A stretch of DNA of 64,000 nucleotides from Gilliamella sp. wkB112 (GTDB lineage: Bacteria; Pseudomonadota; Gammaproteobacteria; Enterobacterales; Orbaceae), in the NCBI RefSeq assembly GCF_001690685.1, contig NZ_LZGL01000017.1, positions 62,001 to 126,000 of the forward strand. The letters run 5' to 3'. The first letter of the stretch is position 1; each line of letters starts with the position of its first letter. The notes beneath the pieces were generated by a model. That model did no database searches, had not been told where the DNA came from, and saw only the letters and a list, made by a program, of their open reading frames with translations. Position numbers and translations under genes: made by a program. Of this stretch, positions 56,462 through 64,000 are shown piece after piece.

Positions 56462-58189
56462 ATGCACCCAGCTAAGCAAATTGTGTTACAAAATGTTACT
56501 AAGCAATTTACCCGCAAAAAGCAACCACCAATGGTTGCCCTGCAACCATTATCAATAACCATTGCCAGTCAAGGGGTAACTGGCTTAGTTGGGCCTGACG
56601 GTGCCGGTAAAACCACCCTACTGCGTATGCTAGCTGGTTTACTTTCGCCTACGCAAGGGCAAATCACTGTAGCCGGATTAAGCCCTACCCAAGATAGATC
56701 ACAATTACGTGCCATTTTAGGTTATATGCCGCAAAAATTTGGTTTGTATGAAGATCTCACCGTATTAGAAAATCTCAATTTATTTGCTGATTTGCGCAGT
56801 ATCGGGGCAGCAGATCGGCAACCATTGTTTGCCAAGTTACTTAAATTTACTGATCTTGGTCGTTTTACCGATCGCCTTGCCGGCAAGTTATCTGGTGGCA
56901 TGAAACAAAAATTAGGCTTAGCGTGTACCTTACTTGGTGAGCCGCAAATCTTGTTACTAGATGAACCCGGCGTTGGCGTTGATCCTATTTCCCGCCAAGA
57001 ATTGTGGCAAATGGTGTACCAACTGGCTAATCAAGGTATGCTGATTATCTGGAGTACTTCTTACCTTGACGAGGCCGAACAGTGCCAAAATATTTTGCTC
57101 CTCAATCAGGGGCAACTAATTTATCAAGGCGATCCAAACCAACTCAACCAACGAGTAACCAATAGGGTGTATTTGCTGACATCTACTTACCCCCATCGGC
57201 AACTATTACAAGCGGCACTTAAATTGCCGCAAGTTAGTGATGGTGTGATTGAGGGCGATAATATTCGTTTGATTCTTAAACCGGAGCAAACCATTGCGCA
57301 AGTGATCACCAAATTGCCAACTACCGCTATTACTACCACTGCTACCCAAGGGCGCTTTGAAGATGCTTTTATCGATCTACTTGGTGGCATTGAAAATAAA
57401 CAATCAATCTTAACTAAAATCATGCCTAAAGTGACTGGTGCAGCTAGTGATATAGTGATTGAAGCCAAAGATCTGACTCGTACTTTTGGGACGTTTGTTG
57501 CGACCGATCATGTTAATTTTGCTATTAAACGCGGTGAGATTTTTGGTCTGCTTGGCCCTAATGGCGCCGGCAAATCGACCACCTTTAAAATGATGTGCGG
57601 TTTGTTGCCTATTAGTCACGGGCAAGCACTGGTACTAGGCTTGGATCTCAAACACAGTGCTACTCTAGTTAGGCAACGGATTGGTTACATGGCGCAGCGT
57701 TTTTCACTGTACAACAAATTAACCGTGCAGCAAAACTTGAGCTTCTTTTCCGGAATTTATGGCTTAATGGGGCATCAACAAACCGAACGCATCAACGAGA
57801 TGATAACCGCCTTTAATTTTGCGCCTATTTTAGAGCAAACGCCAGAATCCTTGCCATTAGGGTTTAAACAGCGCTTAGCTCTTGCCTGTGCACTAATGCA
57901 TAAACCAGAAATTGTGTTTCTCGATGAACCCACTTCTGGGGTCGATCCAATTACGCGGCGAGAATTTTGGATCCATATCAACAGTTTAGTTGAAAAAGGT
58001 GTTACCGTAATGGTCACCACCCACTTTATGGACGAAGCCGAATATTGTGATCGCATTGCCTTAATTAATCACGGCAAAGTGATTGCCCTAGGTTCGCCAA
58101 ATCAACTAAAACAACAAGTCGCAACCAATGCCACCATGGAGCAAACCTTTGTTAAGTTAGTCCTAGATTCACAGCCGGAGGTAACTTGA
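56462..58189 (+). CDS. ybhF: Tandem ABC transporter ATPase YbhF
   Basis: 575 residues (E. coli 578) with two fused nucleotide-binding domains. First: Walker [10 protein letters not shown], signature LSGGMKQ, Walker [13 protein letters not shown]. Second: Walker [10 protein letters not shown], a degenerate signature LPLGFKQR, Walker [13 protein letters not shown], and the switch histidine in [11 protein letters not shown]. Energises the YbhS/YbhR exporter; in E. coli YbhFSR affects tolerance to cefoperazone, chloramphenicol and cations. Its stop overlaps the ybhS start. Confidence 0.95.
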   Translation: MHPAKQIVLQNVTKQFTRKKQPPMVALQPLSITIASQGVTGLVGPDGAGKTTLLRMLAGLLSPTQGQITVAGLSPTQDRSQLRAILGYMPQKFGLYEDLTVLENLNLFADLRSIGAADRQPLFAKLLKFTDLGRFTDRLAGKLSGGMKQKLGLACTLLGEPQILLLDEPGVGVDPISRQELWQMVYQLANQGMLIIWSTSYLDEAEQCQNILLLNQGQLIYQGDPNQLNQRVTNRVYLLTSTYPHRQLLQAALKLPQVSDGVIEGDNIRLILKPEQTIAQVITKLPTTAITTTATQGRFEDAFIDLLGGIENKQSILTKIMPKVTGAASDIVIEAKDLTRTFGTFVATDHVNFAIKRGEIFGLLGPNGAGKSTTFKMMCGLLPISHGQALVLGLDLKHSATLVRQRIGYMAQRFSLYNKLTVQQNLSFFSGIYGLMGHQQTERINEMITAFNFAPILEQTPESLPLGFKQRLALACALMHKPEIVFLDEPTSGVDPITRREFWIHINSLVEKGVTVMVTTHFMDEAEYCDRIALINHGKVIALGSPNQLKQQVATNATMEQTFVKLVLDSQPEVT

Positions 58190-59307
58190 TGATATTTTCA
58201 TTACCGCGCACGTTTACCCTGTGTAAAAAAGAGCTCAAACAAATCATCCGTGACCCTAGCAGTTGGCTGATTGCGGTGATTATCCCCTTATTACTGCTGT
58301 TCCTGTTTGGTTATGGTATTAGTTTGGATTCCAACAAAGTCCGCCTTGGAGTGTTAATCGAACAACCGAGCCAAGCGGCTCATAACTTTGTACAAGTATT
58401 AAAGGGCTCTGCCTATATCGAACCCATTTTTGATAATAACCGCCATAGCTTGTCAGCAAAATTAAGTCGTGGTGATATTCGTGGCATGGTCATTATTCCG
58501 GTGAACTTTGCCCAGCAAATGCATAATCAACAAGCCAATATTCAACTGATCACCGATGGTAGCGAGCCCAACACCGCTAATTTTGTGCAAGGTTATTTGT
58601 CCGGTATTTGGCAAATTTGGTTACAACAGCAAAACCAAAATCAACTCACCACTCCAGCGCCAACTATTGCCATAACTTCACATGCTTGGTTTAACTCAGC
58701 GGCAATTAGTAAAAACTTCATTTTACCTGGGGCGATAACGATCATTATGACGGTTATTGGCGCTATCTTAACCTCGCTAGTGGTTGCCCGCGAATGGGAA
58801 CGTGGCACTATGGAAGCCTTACTTTCCACCCCGATGACTAAACTCGAATTTATTGTGTCCAAATTAATCCCCTACTACTTATTGGGTTTAGTGGCGTTAG
58901 TTATCTGCTTTGTGGTAACGGTATTCATCTTAGCAGTGCCTTTTCGTGGTTCGATCACGCTATTATTTATGTTAAGTAGCTTGTTTTTATTTGTGATTCT
59001 GGGTTTGGGTTTACTCATTTCCACCATTGCTCGCAATCAATTTAATGCCGCCATGATCGCCTTAAATGTCGCTTTTTTACCAACAGTCATGCTTTCCGGA
59101 TTTATTTTTGAAATCAGTAGTATGCCAGTCATAATACAGATTTTTACCTATATTATTCCCGCCCGTTATTATGTAAACATCTTGCAAACCTTGTTTTTAG
59201 CGGGCGATATTGTTTCGGTATTAGTAGTCAATGTTGGCTTTTTATTGATGTTTATGTTGCTGTTATTTATCGCCATCCTCAAAAAAACCCGCTTACAATT
59301 AGATTAA
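58186..59307 (+). CDS. ybhS: ABC-2 type permease YbhS
   Basis: 373 residues (E. coli 377). One N-terminal helix ([19 protein letters not shown]), a periplasmic domain of about 130 residues, then five C-terminal helices with the ABC-2 signature [17 protein letters not shown]. Four-base overlap (ATGA) with ybhF indicates coupled translation. Forms a heterodimer with YbhR. Confidence 0.93.
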   Translation: MMIFSLPRTFTLCKKELKQIIRDPSSWLIAVIIPLLLLFLFGYGISLDSNKVRLGVLIEQPSQAAHNFVQVLKGSAYIEPIFDNNRHSLSAKLSRGDIRGMVIIPVNFAQQMHNQQANIQLITDGSEPNTANFVQGYLSGIWQIWLQQQNQNQLTTPAPTIAITSHAWFNSAAISKNFILPGAITIIMTVIGAILTSLVVAREWERGTMEALLSTPMTKLEFIVSKLIPYYLLGLVALVICFVVTVFILAVPFRGSITLLFMLSSLFLFVILGLGLLISTIARNQFNAAMIALNVAFLPTVMLSGFIFEISSMPVIIQIFTYIIPARYYVNILQTLFLAGDIVSVLVVNVGFLLMFMLLLFIAILKKTRLQLD

Positions 59308-59325
59308 GGCACAAGGATTCACACC

Positions 59326-60441
59326 ATGCTAAATTTCATCAACAATGCCACTTGTTACCGCATCATAACCTTAATCAAAAAGGAACTGGCACTCTTATGG
59401 CAAGATAAACAAACCCGAATTATTCTAATTATGCCGGTGCTGTTACAAATTATAATCTTCCCTTTTGCCGCAACCTTGGACGTGACCAATGCCACCATTG
59501 CAGTGTATCGTCCCAATATAGATGAACCCAGTACCGAGCTGATTAATCGGCTATCACATGCCAACAGTTTTTCCAAAATACTGGTATTAGAATCGCAAGC
59601 AGCCATTAGTGACACCATTAATCATCAAAAAGCCATAGTGGTAGTGCAATTTCCGGATGATTTTGCCCGAAAATTACTCAATGGCGAATCACCACAATTG
59701 CAAATTATTTTAGATGGTCGCAAATCCAATAGCGCGCAAATTGCTGCCAATTATATTCAACAAATCATCATGCAGTATCAGCAACAACGCTCAGGGCAAA
59801 CCCATAATGGTTTGATTGTTCGCCACCGTTTTAACAGTAATTTGGACTATAAATATTTTATTTTGCCATCATTAGTGGCACTAATCACCACCATTGGTGT
59901 GATGATTGTCACCTCATTATCGGTGGCGCGTGAGCGTGAACAAGGCACGCTTGACCAATTACGCATTTCACCATTAGCCACTTGGCAAATTTTTATTGGC
60001 AAAGCCATGCCGGCAATTATTGTTGCCACCTTACAAGGCAGCGCCATTCTCATTGCCAGTGTCTTTATTTATCAAATTCCGTTTCAAGGAAGTTGGTTAT
60101 TGTTCTACCTATGCATGATGAGTTATGGCTTATCGTTAGTAGGTTTTGGCTTATTCATCTCGTCACTGTGTTCAACCCAACAACAGGCATTTATTGGTAT
60201 TATCACCTTTATGGTGCCTGCCATTTTACTGTCAGGTTTTATTGCCCCGATTGAAAACATGCCATTATGCTTACGCTACCTGACCGAACTCAATCCGGTG
60301 CGCCACTTTATTGAACTGAGCAAACAAATTTATTTAAAGGACGTCAGCTTTAGCGTTATCTGGTCAAGTTTAGTAAAACTCTATGCCATTACTATTTTAA
60401 TGGGGGGATTGAGTTATTATCTATTCAAAAAATATGTGTGA
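59326..60441 (+). CDS. ybhR: ABC-2 type permease YbhR
   Basis: 371 residues (E. coli 368). Same layout as YbhS: N-terminal helix (IILIMPVLLQIIIFPFAATL), periplasmic domain, C-terminal helices with REREQGTLDQLRISPL. Last gene of the marR-ybhGFSR operon. A copy of the dispersed 33-35 bp motif follows 23 bases after the stop. Confidence 0.93.
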   Translation: MLNFINNATCYRIITLIKKELALLWQDKQTRIILIMPVLLQIIIFPFAATLDVTNATIAVYRPNIDEPSTELINRLSHANSFSKILVLESQAAISDTINHQKAIVVVQFPDDFARKLLNGESPQLQIILDGRKSNSAQIAANYIQQIIMQYQQQRSGQTHNGLIVRHRFNSNLDYKYFILPSLVALITTIGVMIVTSLSVAREREQGTLDQLRISPLATWQIFIGKAMPAIIVATLQGSAILIASVFIYQIPFQGSWLLFYLCMMSYGLSLVGFGLFISSLCSTQQQAFIGIITFMVPAILLSGFIAPIENMPLCLRYLTELNPVRHFIELSKQIYLKDVSFSVIWSSLVKLYAITILMGGLSYYLFKKYV

Positions 60442-60463
60442 TGGACTGTGATATTTTATACGC

Positions 60464-60498
60464 AAACGTATAGTGATTTGTAAACATCTTTACATAAA
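60464..60498 (+). repeat. Dispersed 3'-flanking motif, copy C
   Basis: AAACGTATAG, 6 bases, GTAAACATCTTTACATAA. Here the second half is a perfect TGTAAA-CATC-TTTACA inverted repeat. Same orientation as ybhR and 22 bases after its stop. Confidence 0.55.
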
Positions 60499-60975
60499 AA
60501 AATGACTATTGAATTTCATTAACATTTTCATTTTTAACTTTTTACCATAACATTTAATATAATATTCAAAATATCAATACTTATTAAATCCACAGATGAT
60601 TTTTCATCTTCAAATGGACAAATTACACTAGTAAAAACTTATCCACTTTTTATTCATTTTGTGATCTATATCCAGATTGTTTTTTTTGTTTTGTTATTAT
60701 TAATTACCGTATTGAACATTATAAATATAATAATTAACAACAAAGTTGTCGATCACAAGACTTATTGTAATGCTGAAAGATCAAGTATTTATTTCAACTA
60801 GTTAGCCTATTTATTCAAAGGTGGAAACCAAAAGCGATATTTTTATTTAGAGTATGACTCACAAAAATCAAACTTTTGATGGTATAGATGCTCATAAAAC
60901 GATTAAAGATGTACGATAAATTTTAAAATCGATTATTTTTTATCAAATAATTTATATAGTTACAAGGAAAGTTCA
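60499..60975. promoter_or_regulatory. Upstream region of the gluconate dehydrogenase gene
   Basis: 477 bp, AT-rich, no gene seen on either strand. A half-conserved CRP-like site TGTGATCTATATCCAGA lies near 60661-60677, about 300 bases from the gene. An AAGGAAAG site precedes the ATG at 60976. Nothing else recognised. Confidence 0.35.
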
Positions 60976-61782
60976 ATGTCTAACTCGATTATGAATAAGT
61001 TTTCACTAAAAAACAAAGTAGCTTTAGTTACTGGTGCTTGTTATGGTATTGGTTTTGCTATAGCTACAGCACTCCACCAAGCCGGAGCAACAATTGTCTT
61101 TAATGCAAGATCAAAAGAAAATCTCGCAAAAGGTTTAGCTGACTACAAAAAGACTGGCATTGATGTTCATGGTTATTGTTTTGATATTACTGATGAAGTT
61201 AATGTTGAAAAAGTAATTAAACAAATAGAAAAAGATGTTGGTGTAATTGACATTTTAGTGAACAATGCCGGAATGATCCAGAGAACGCCATTGTTGGAAA
61301 CCTCAGTTGCTGATTTTCGCAAAGTGATTGATATTGATTTGACTGGACAATTTATTATGGCAAAAGCGGTATTGCCATCAATGATAAAAAAAGGACATGG
61401 TAAGATCATCAATATCTGTTCAATGCTGAGTGAATTAGGACGTGAAACTGTAGTGGGTTATGCAGCAGCTAAAGGTGGTCTAAAAATGCTGACTAAAAAT
61501 ATTTGCTCTGAATATGGGCATGCCAATATTCAATGCAATGGAATAGGCCCCGGTTACATCACCACACCACAAACTGCCCCACTTAGAGAAAAACAAGCCG
61601 ATGGTTCGCGCCATCCTTTTGATCAGTTTATTATCGCTAAAACACCAGCAGCAAGATGGGGCGAGCCTGATGATTTAGCTGGTGCCGCGGTCTTTCTAGC
61701 TTCAGATGCATCTAACTTTGTAAATGGTCATATACTTTATGTGGATGGAGGAATTTTAGCCTATCTTGGTAAACAACCTTAA
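60976..61782 (+). CDS. Short-chain dehydrogenase, gluconate 5-dehydrogenase-like
   Basis: 268 residues, classical SDR: cofactor loop TGACYGIG, NNAG, catalytic Ser in ICSMLSELGRE, Tyr-Lys in VGYAAAKGGLKML, then GPGYITTPQT and C-terminal VNGHILYVDGG. The pattern VHGYCFDITDE plus HPFDQFIIAKTPAARWGEP fits gluconate 5-dehydrogenase (Gno/IdnO: 5-ketogluconate to gluconate) better than KduD. No gluconate transporter or kinase lies beside it, so the substrate remains inferred. Confidence 0.8.
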   Translation: MSNSIMNKFSLKNKVALVTGACYGIGFAIATALHQAGATIVFNARSKENLAKGLADYKKTGIDVHGYCFDITDEVNVEKVIKQIEKDVGVIDILVNNAGMIQRTPLLETSVADFRKVIDIDLTGQFIMAKAVLPSMIKKGHGKIINICSMLSELGRETVVGYAAAKGGLKMLTKNICSEYGHANIQCNGIGPGYITTPQTAPLREKQADGSRHPFDQFIIAKTPAARWGEPDDLAGAAVFLASDASNFVNGHILYVDGGILAYLGKQP

Positions 61783-61858
61783 GTAATATTATTTCGTCAG
61801 ATTTATTGAGATAGCGGGATTTTGTATCGAGTATAACCGTCATGTACATGTTAAATTT

Positions 61859-61930
61859 TGACCCCAGCAGGAATCGAACCTGCAACTAGCCCTTAGGAGG
61901 GGCTCGTTATATCCATTTAACTATGAGGTC
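61859..61930 (-). tRNA. tRNA-Arg (anticodon CCT)
   Basis: 72 bases folding as a cloverleaf: acceptor GACCTCA / TGGGGTC with one wobble, D arm GTTA...TAAC, anticodon stem AGCCC / GGGCT with loop CTCCTAA (anticodon CCT, reads AGG), T arm GCAGG-TTCGATT-CCTGC, discriminator A. The CCA end is not encoded. Divergent from mlaA. Confidence 0.95.
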
Positions 61931-62009
61931 ATGGAGAGCCACTCATTCTAATAAATTTATATAGTTAATGCCAATCAAATAACGAAAAATTTTCTATTTT
62001 GAGTAAACA

Positions 62010-62018
62010 TGCTACAAT
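62010..62018 (+). promoter_or_regulatory. mlaA extended -10 promoter
   Basis: TG-C-TACAAT with the hexamer at 62013-62018, 39 bases before the mlaA ATG at 62057. It overlaps the upstream part of the open frame, which supports the shorter start. No good -35. Confidence 0.45.
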
Positions 62019-62056
62019 TATCCTATCTGCAACTTAATCTATTTAGTCGAAAAACA

Positions 62057-62815
62057 ATGAAAAAAAGAATAATTGGCATGTTGTTTTCTGTTATGGCGTT
62101 AACAAGTTGTGCGTCTTATGAACCAGAAACAAATAGTTATAGCGACCCAATGTCAGGGTTTAATAAAGCTATGTTTAATTTCAACTATTATGCTGTTGAT
62201 CCTTATGTTTTAAGACCTGCAGCTGTAGTGTGGAAAGATTATGTACCCACACCTGTTCGTACTGGGGTGGTTAATTTTTCCTCAAACCTTTCTGAACCTG
62301 CTTCTATGGTTAACAACTTATTGCAAGGTGAAGTCCATCAAGCAGGTAAACATTTAGCACGCTTCTTCCTGAATACTGTTTTTGGCTTTGGGGGATTAAT
62401 GGATGTAGCTAGTATGTCAGATCCGCAATTGCAAAAAGGTAATAAACGTAGTTTTGGTAATGTATTAGGTCACTATGATGTACCTTATGGCCCTTATGTA
62501 GTATTACCATTTTATGGCTCAGCAACTTTAAGGGATGACGGTGGTAGCGTGGTTGATAGCCTGTACCCACCTTTGGTTTGGTTAGATTGGCAATGGGCAT
62601 TAGTGCGCGGAGTGTTTGATGGTATTGAAGCTCGTGCAGTGGCAATTGAATATGAAGATTTAATCAAAAATAGTGATGATCCATACAACTTTATGCGTAA
62701 TGCTTACTTCCAACGCCATGATTTTGTAGCCTCAGGCGGTAAAGTTGATGAACAAAAACAACAACAGCGTGAAGAGAGCATTAATAGTATTATTAATGAT
62801 ATTGACTCCCAATAA
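62057..62815 (+). CDS. mlaA: Outer-membrane lipoprotein MlaA (VacJ)
   Basis: Removes phospholipids from the outer leaflet of the outer membrane with OmpC/OmpF and passes them to MlaC. 252 residues from the ATG at 62057 (E. coli 251). Lipobox LTSC with C18; DPMSGFNKAMFNFNYYAVDPYVLRP in two halves is the family signature, plus RFFLNTVFGFGGLMDVA and YGPYVVLPFYGSATLRD. The frame opens at 62009, but that would bury the lipoprotein signal. mlaFEDCB are not adjacent. Confidence 0.96.
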   Translation: MKKRIIGMLFSVMALTSCASYEPETNSYSDPMSGFNKAMFNFNYYAVDPYVLRPAAVVWKDYVPTPVRTGVVNFSSNLSEPASMVNNLLQGEVHQAGKHLARFFLNTVFGFGGLMDVASMSDPQLQKGNKRSFGNVLGHYDVPYGPYVVLPFYGSATLRDDGGSVVDSLYPPLVWLDWQWALVRGVFDGIEARAVAIEYEDLIKNSDDPYNFMRNAYFQRHDFVASGGKVDEQKQQQREESINSIINDIDSQ

Positions 62816-62838
62816 TCTGTTATTTTAAAACTTTTTCT

Positions 62839-62866
62839 AGCCGTCGTTTATCGACGGCTTTTTTAT
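62839..62866 (+). terminator. mlaA terminator
   Basis: 8-bp GC-rich arms AGCCGTCG / CGACGGCT, 5-base loop, then TTTTTT, 24 bases after the mlaA stop. Confidence 0.9.
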
Positions 62867-62903
62867 TATTATTATTTTTATTTATTGTGTTTTTTATTGA
62901 TTG

Positions 62904-63707
62904 TCAGTTATCCTGCATTTCAGGCAAATGTTGCCAAAATCGTTTTGGCATTTGTTGGCGTTGTAGTTTAGGGTTTATCCTTTCTTTTATGGTTAAAGCT
63001 TTACAATAACGACGCCACATTGTTTGGAATAATATTTCATCCTGACTTAAATATTGTTGATTAATTTGGTCATCAATAATTAAATTATCTTGATCACTTA
63101 ATGATATTTGCTCAATCTTTTCTAAATCATAAAAATAACCATATTGCCGTTTTTGATCATATATCGCCCATTTTTGATCGGCATAACGATCTTTAAAAAA
63201 ATCTAGGGTCAATGGCAAAGCATTATAAAGTGGCGCAATAACAGCAAAATAGATTTTTTCCTTACCGTTTTCACCGCTATTAGTAATTGAATTTTCAATG
63301 ACATTAAAGCGTACGAATTGCATTAAATACTCACGTTCCTTACTAACCTTTAGTGAAATTTCACGCACAGCAATGACATCTGGATCGGCAAAATCAGTTT
63401 CTATCGAATATGCTGATTTGAATACTTTACATGCATAACGGAAGATAATTAAATCACTATCTAGCAGTTCAGATAACCACACATTGACTAATTGTTGCAA
63501 TGCAACTTTGCTAATCTTCTTTTTTAGTGCTGTTTGTACACGTTCATACTTATTATTACGAACTTCAACTTGGTGGCTATCAGTAGTTAATAACGGCGCA
63601 ACTTCATCTTGAGCTAATAAACTATCTGGCATTTTTTTTAGTTTAAAAGCATCAAAAACCGCACACAACAACCCTTCAAAGGTTTTGTCATAATAGAATA
63701 CAAGCAT
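62904..63707 (-). CDS. DUF4130 / TIGR03915-type putative DNA metabolism protein
   Basis: 267 residues. The N-terminal FYYDKTFEGLLCAVFDAF and the C-terminal WAIYDQKRQYGYFYDLEKIE and FQTMWRRYCKALTIKERINPKLQRQQMPKRFW are the hallmarks of the family encoded next to a radical-SAM/HhH protein (TIGR03916). The pair is thought to act in DNA repair or modification, without a proven reaction. It starts 3 bases after the stop of the radical SAM gene, so translation is coupled. Confidence 0.85.
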   Translation of the reverse strand: MLVFYYDKTFEGLLCAVFDAFKLKKMPDSLLAQDEVAPLLTTDSHQVEVRNNKYERVQTALKKKISKVALQQLVNVWLSELLDSDLIIFRYACKVFKSAYSIETDFADPDVIAVREISLKVSKEREYLMQFVRFNVIENSITNSGENGKEKIYFAVIAPLYNALPLTLDFFKDRYADQKWAIYDQKRQYGYFYDLEKIEQISLSDQDNLIIDDQINQQYLSQDEILFQTMWRRYCKALTIKERINPKLQRQQMPKRFWQHLPEMQDN

Positions 63708-63710
63708 TGA

Positions 63711-64000
63711 TTACCACCCCATTACTAACTGTTGTGGCATATTTGCTGGTTTGGCTGCAAGTAATGGCTTTTCTTGTAGAGAAAGTCGAATATACTCAGC
63801 CGAAGAATCCAGTAATTTGAATTGATCCATTTCATAGCAAATAATAAAAAATTGGGCTCGTTTTAGTACTACACCGATTCGTCTAAGTGCTTGTAGATTC
63901 AATTTACGATGCCTTCTAGCCATGACAATTAATTTAGCCGATTTAACCCCTATGCCAGGTACACGCAAAATTTTTCGGTAACTATCTCGATTCACATCAA
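63711..64000 (-). CDS. Radical SAM / helix-hairpin-helix putative DNA repair protein (5' part beyond window)
   Basis: C-terminal 96 codons only; the frame is open through the right edge (DVNRDSYRKILRVPGIG). The helix-hairpin-helix ILRVPGIGVKSAKLIVMARR fits the C-terminal DNA-binding part of the TIGR03916 radical SAM family, and the neighbour is its usual partner. The radical-SAM cysteines would lie outside. A GTG at 63995 is only an internal codon. Confidence 0.78.
   Translation of the reverse strand, partial: DVNRDSYRKILRVPGIGVKSAKLIVMARRHRKLNLQALRRIGVVLKRAQFFIICYEMDQFKLLDSSAEYIRLSLQEKPLLAAKPANMPQQLVMGW

Noticed and set aside
60479..60494. TGTAAA-N4-TTTACA as a TyrR box
   Set aside because: The TyrR consensus has a 6-base spacer, and the element lies after a stop codon, not before a promoter; the three-copy motif is a better description.
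60657..60680. CRP site upstream of the gluconate dehydrogenase-like gene
   Set aside because: Only the left half (TGTGA) is consensus; the right half is TCCAGA. Mentioned as possible but not annotated as a site.
61859..61930. tRNA-Arg as an integration site
   Set aside because: No integrase gene, no repeated tRNA 3' end and no foreign genes adjoin it; mlaA and the SDR gene flank it.

Overview
The window is AT-rich gammaproteobacterial chromosome. Gene content and order point to the Orbaceae (Gilliamella, Frischella or Orbus, the insect-gut lineage near Enterobacterales and Pasteurellales). Most proteins are direct counterparts of Escherichia coli genes, and several blocks keep E. coli order: lonH-fabA, yggR/yggS/yggT, ycgL-ycgN, and aroA-cmk-rpsA-ihfB-comEC-lpxK-ycaR-kdsB. 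The codon bias is strongly A/T. The genus call is an inference from gene style and not a database result.

Layout. 1-32 kb is mostly core genome: aceE (cut at the left edge), divergent lipB-lipA, yejM, lonH, fabA, an MFS exporter, a secreted SNase-type nuclease, a small DUF5339-type periplasmic protein, a cold-shock protein, proC, yggR/yggS/yggT, ycgN-ycgL, glk, corA, ssb, marC, then the LPS/translation block kdsB to aroA, an XRE regulator and protease III (ptrA). 33.8-38.7 kb is a four-gene accessory operon: a TPR plus outer-membrane barrel protein (YaiO type), a membrane-anchored HEAT-like protein, a processive family-2 glycosyltransferase and a secreted TIM-barrel-like protein. Its architecture is that of a synthase-dependent exopolysaccharide system. 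38.7-48.5 kb holds prfC, ilvY, a secreted 3-hydroxybutyrate oligomer hydrolase-like protein, acpH, a siderophore-interacting protein, fsa with a divergent AraC regulator and a near-consensus CRP site, and a LysR/DUF4865 pair.

48.4-54.9 kb is a decayed island of Rhs toxin tips and immunity genes, all on the minus strand and without a full-length rhs gene. It holds at least four broken Rhs C-terminal tips or toxin tails, about eight immunity-like genes (several duplicated, one apparently frameshifted in a homopolymer run, two with nonsense codons), three copies of a 220-290 bp recombination repeat and an IS3-type transposase scrap. A direct repeat of about 210 bp flanks the island. The left copy is the 3' end of the DUF4865 gene, and the right copy abuts the marR promoter. 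Next to the left repeat are scraps of an MFS gene and of a second hlyD gene.

54.9-60.4 kb is a visibly more GC-rich marR-ybhG-ybhF-ybhS-ybhR exporter operon with a perfect 12-bp inverted-repeat operator. The right end carries a gluconate 5-dehydrogenase-like SDR, tRNA-Arg(CCT), mlaA, and a two-gene DNA-repair-like pair (TIGR03915 type plus radical SAM) that is cut by the right edge. A 33-35 bp motif of unknown function occurs three times, each time just after a stop codon and in the sense of the upstream gene (lipA, ptrA, ybhR).
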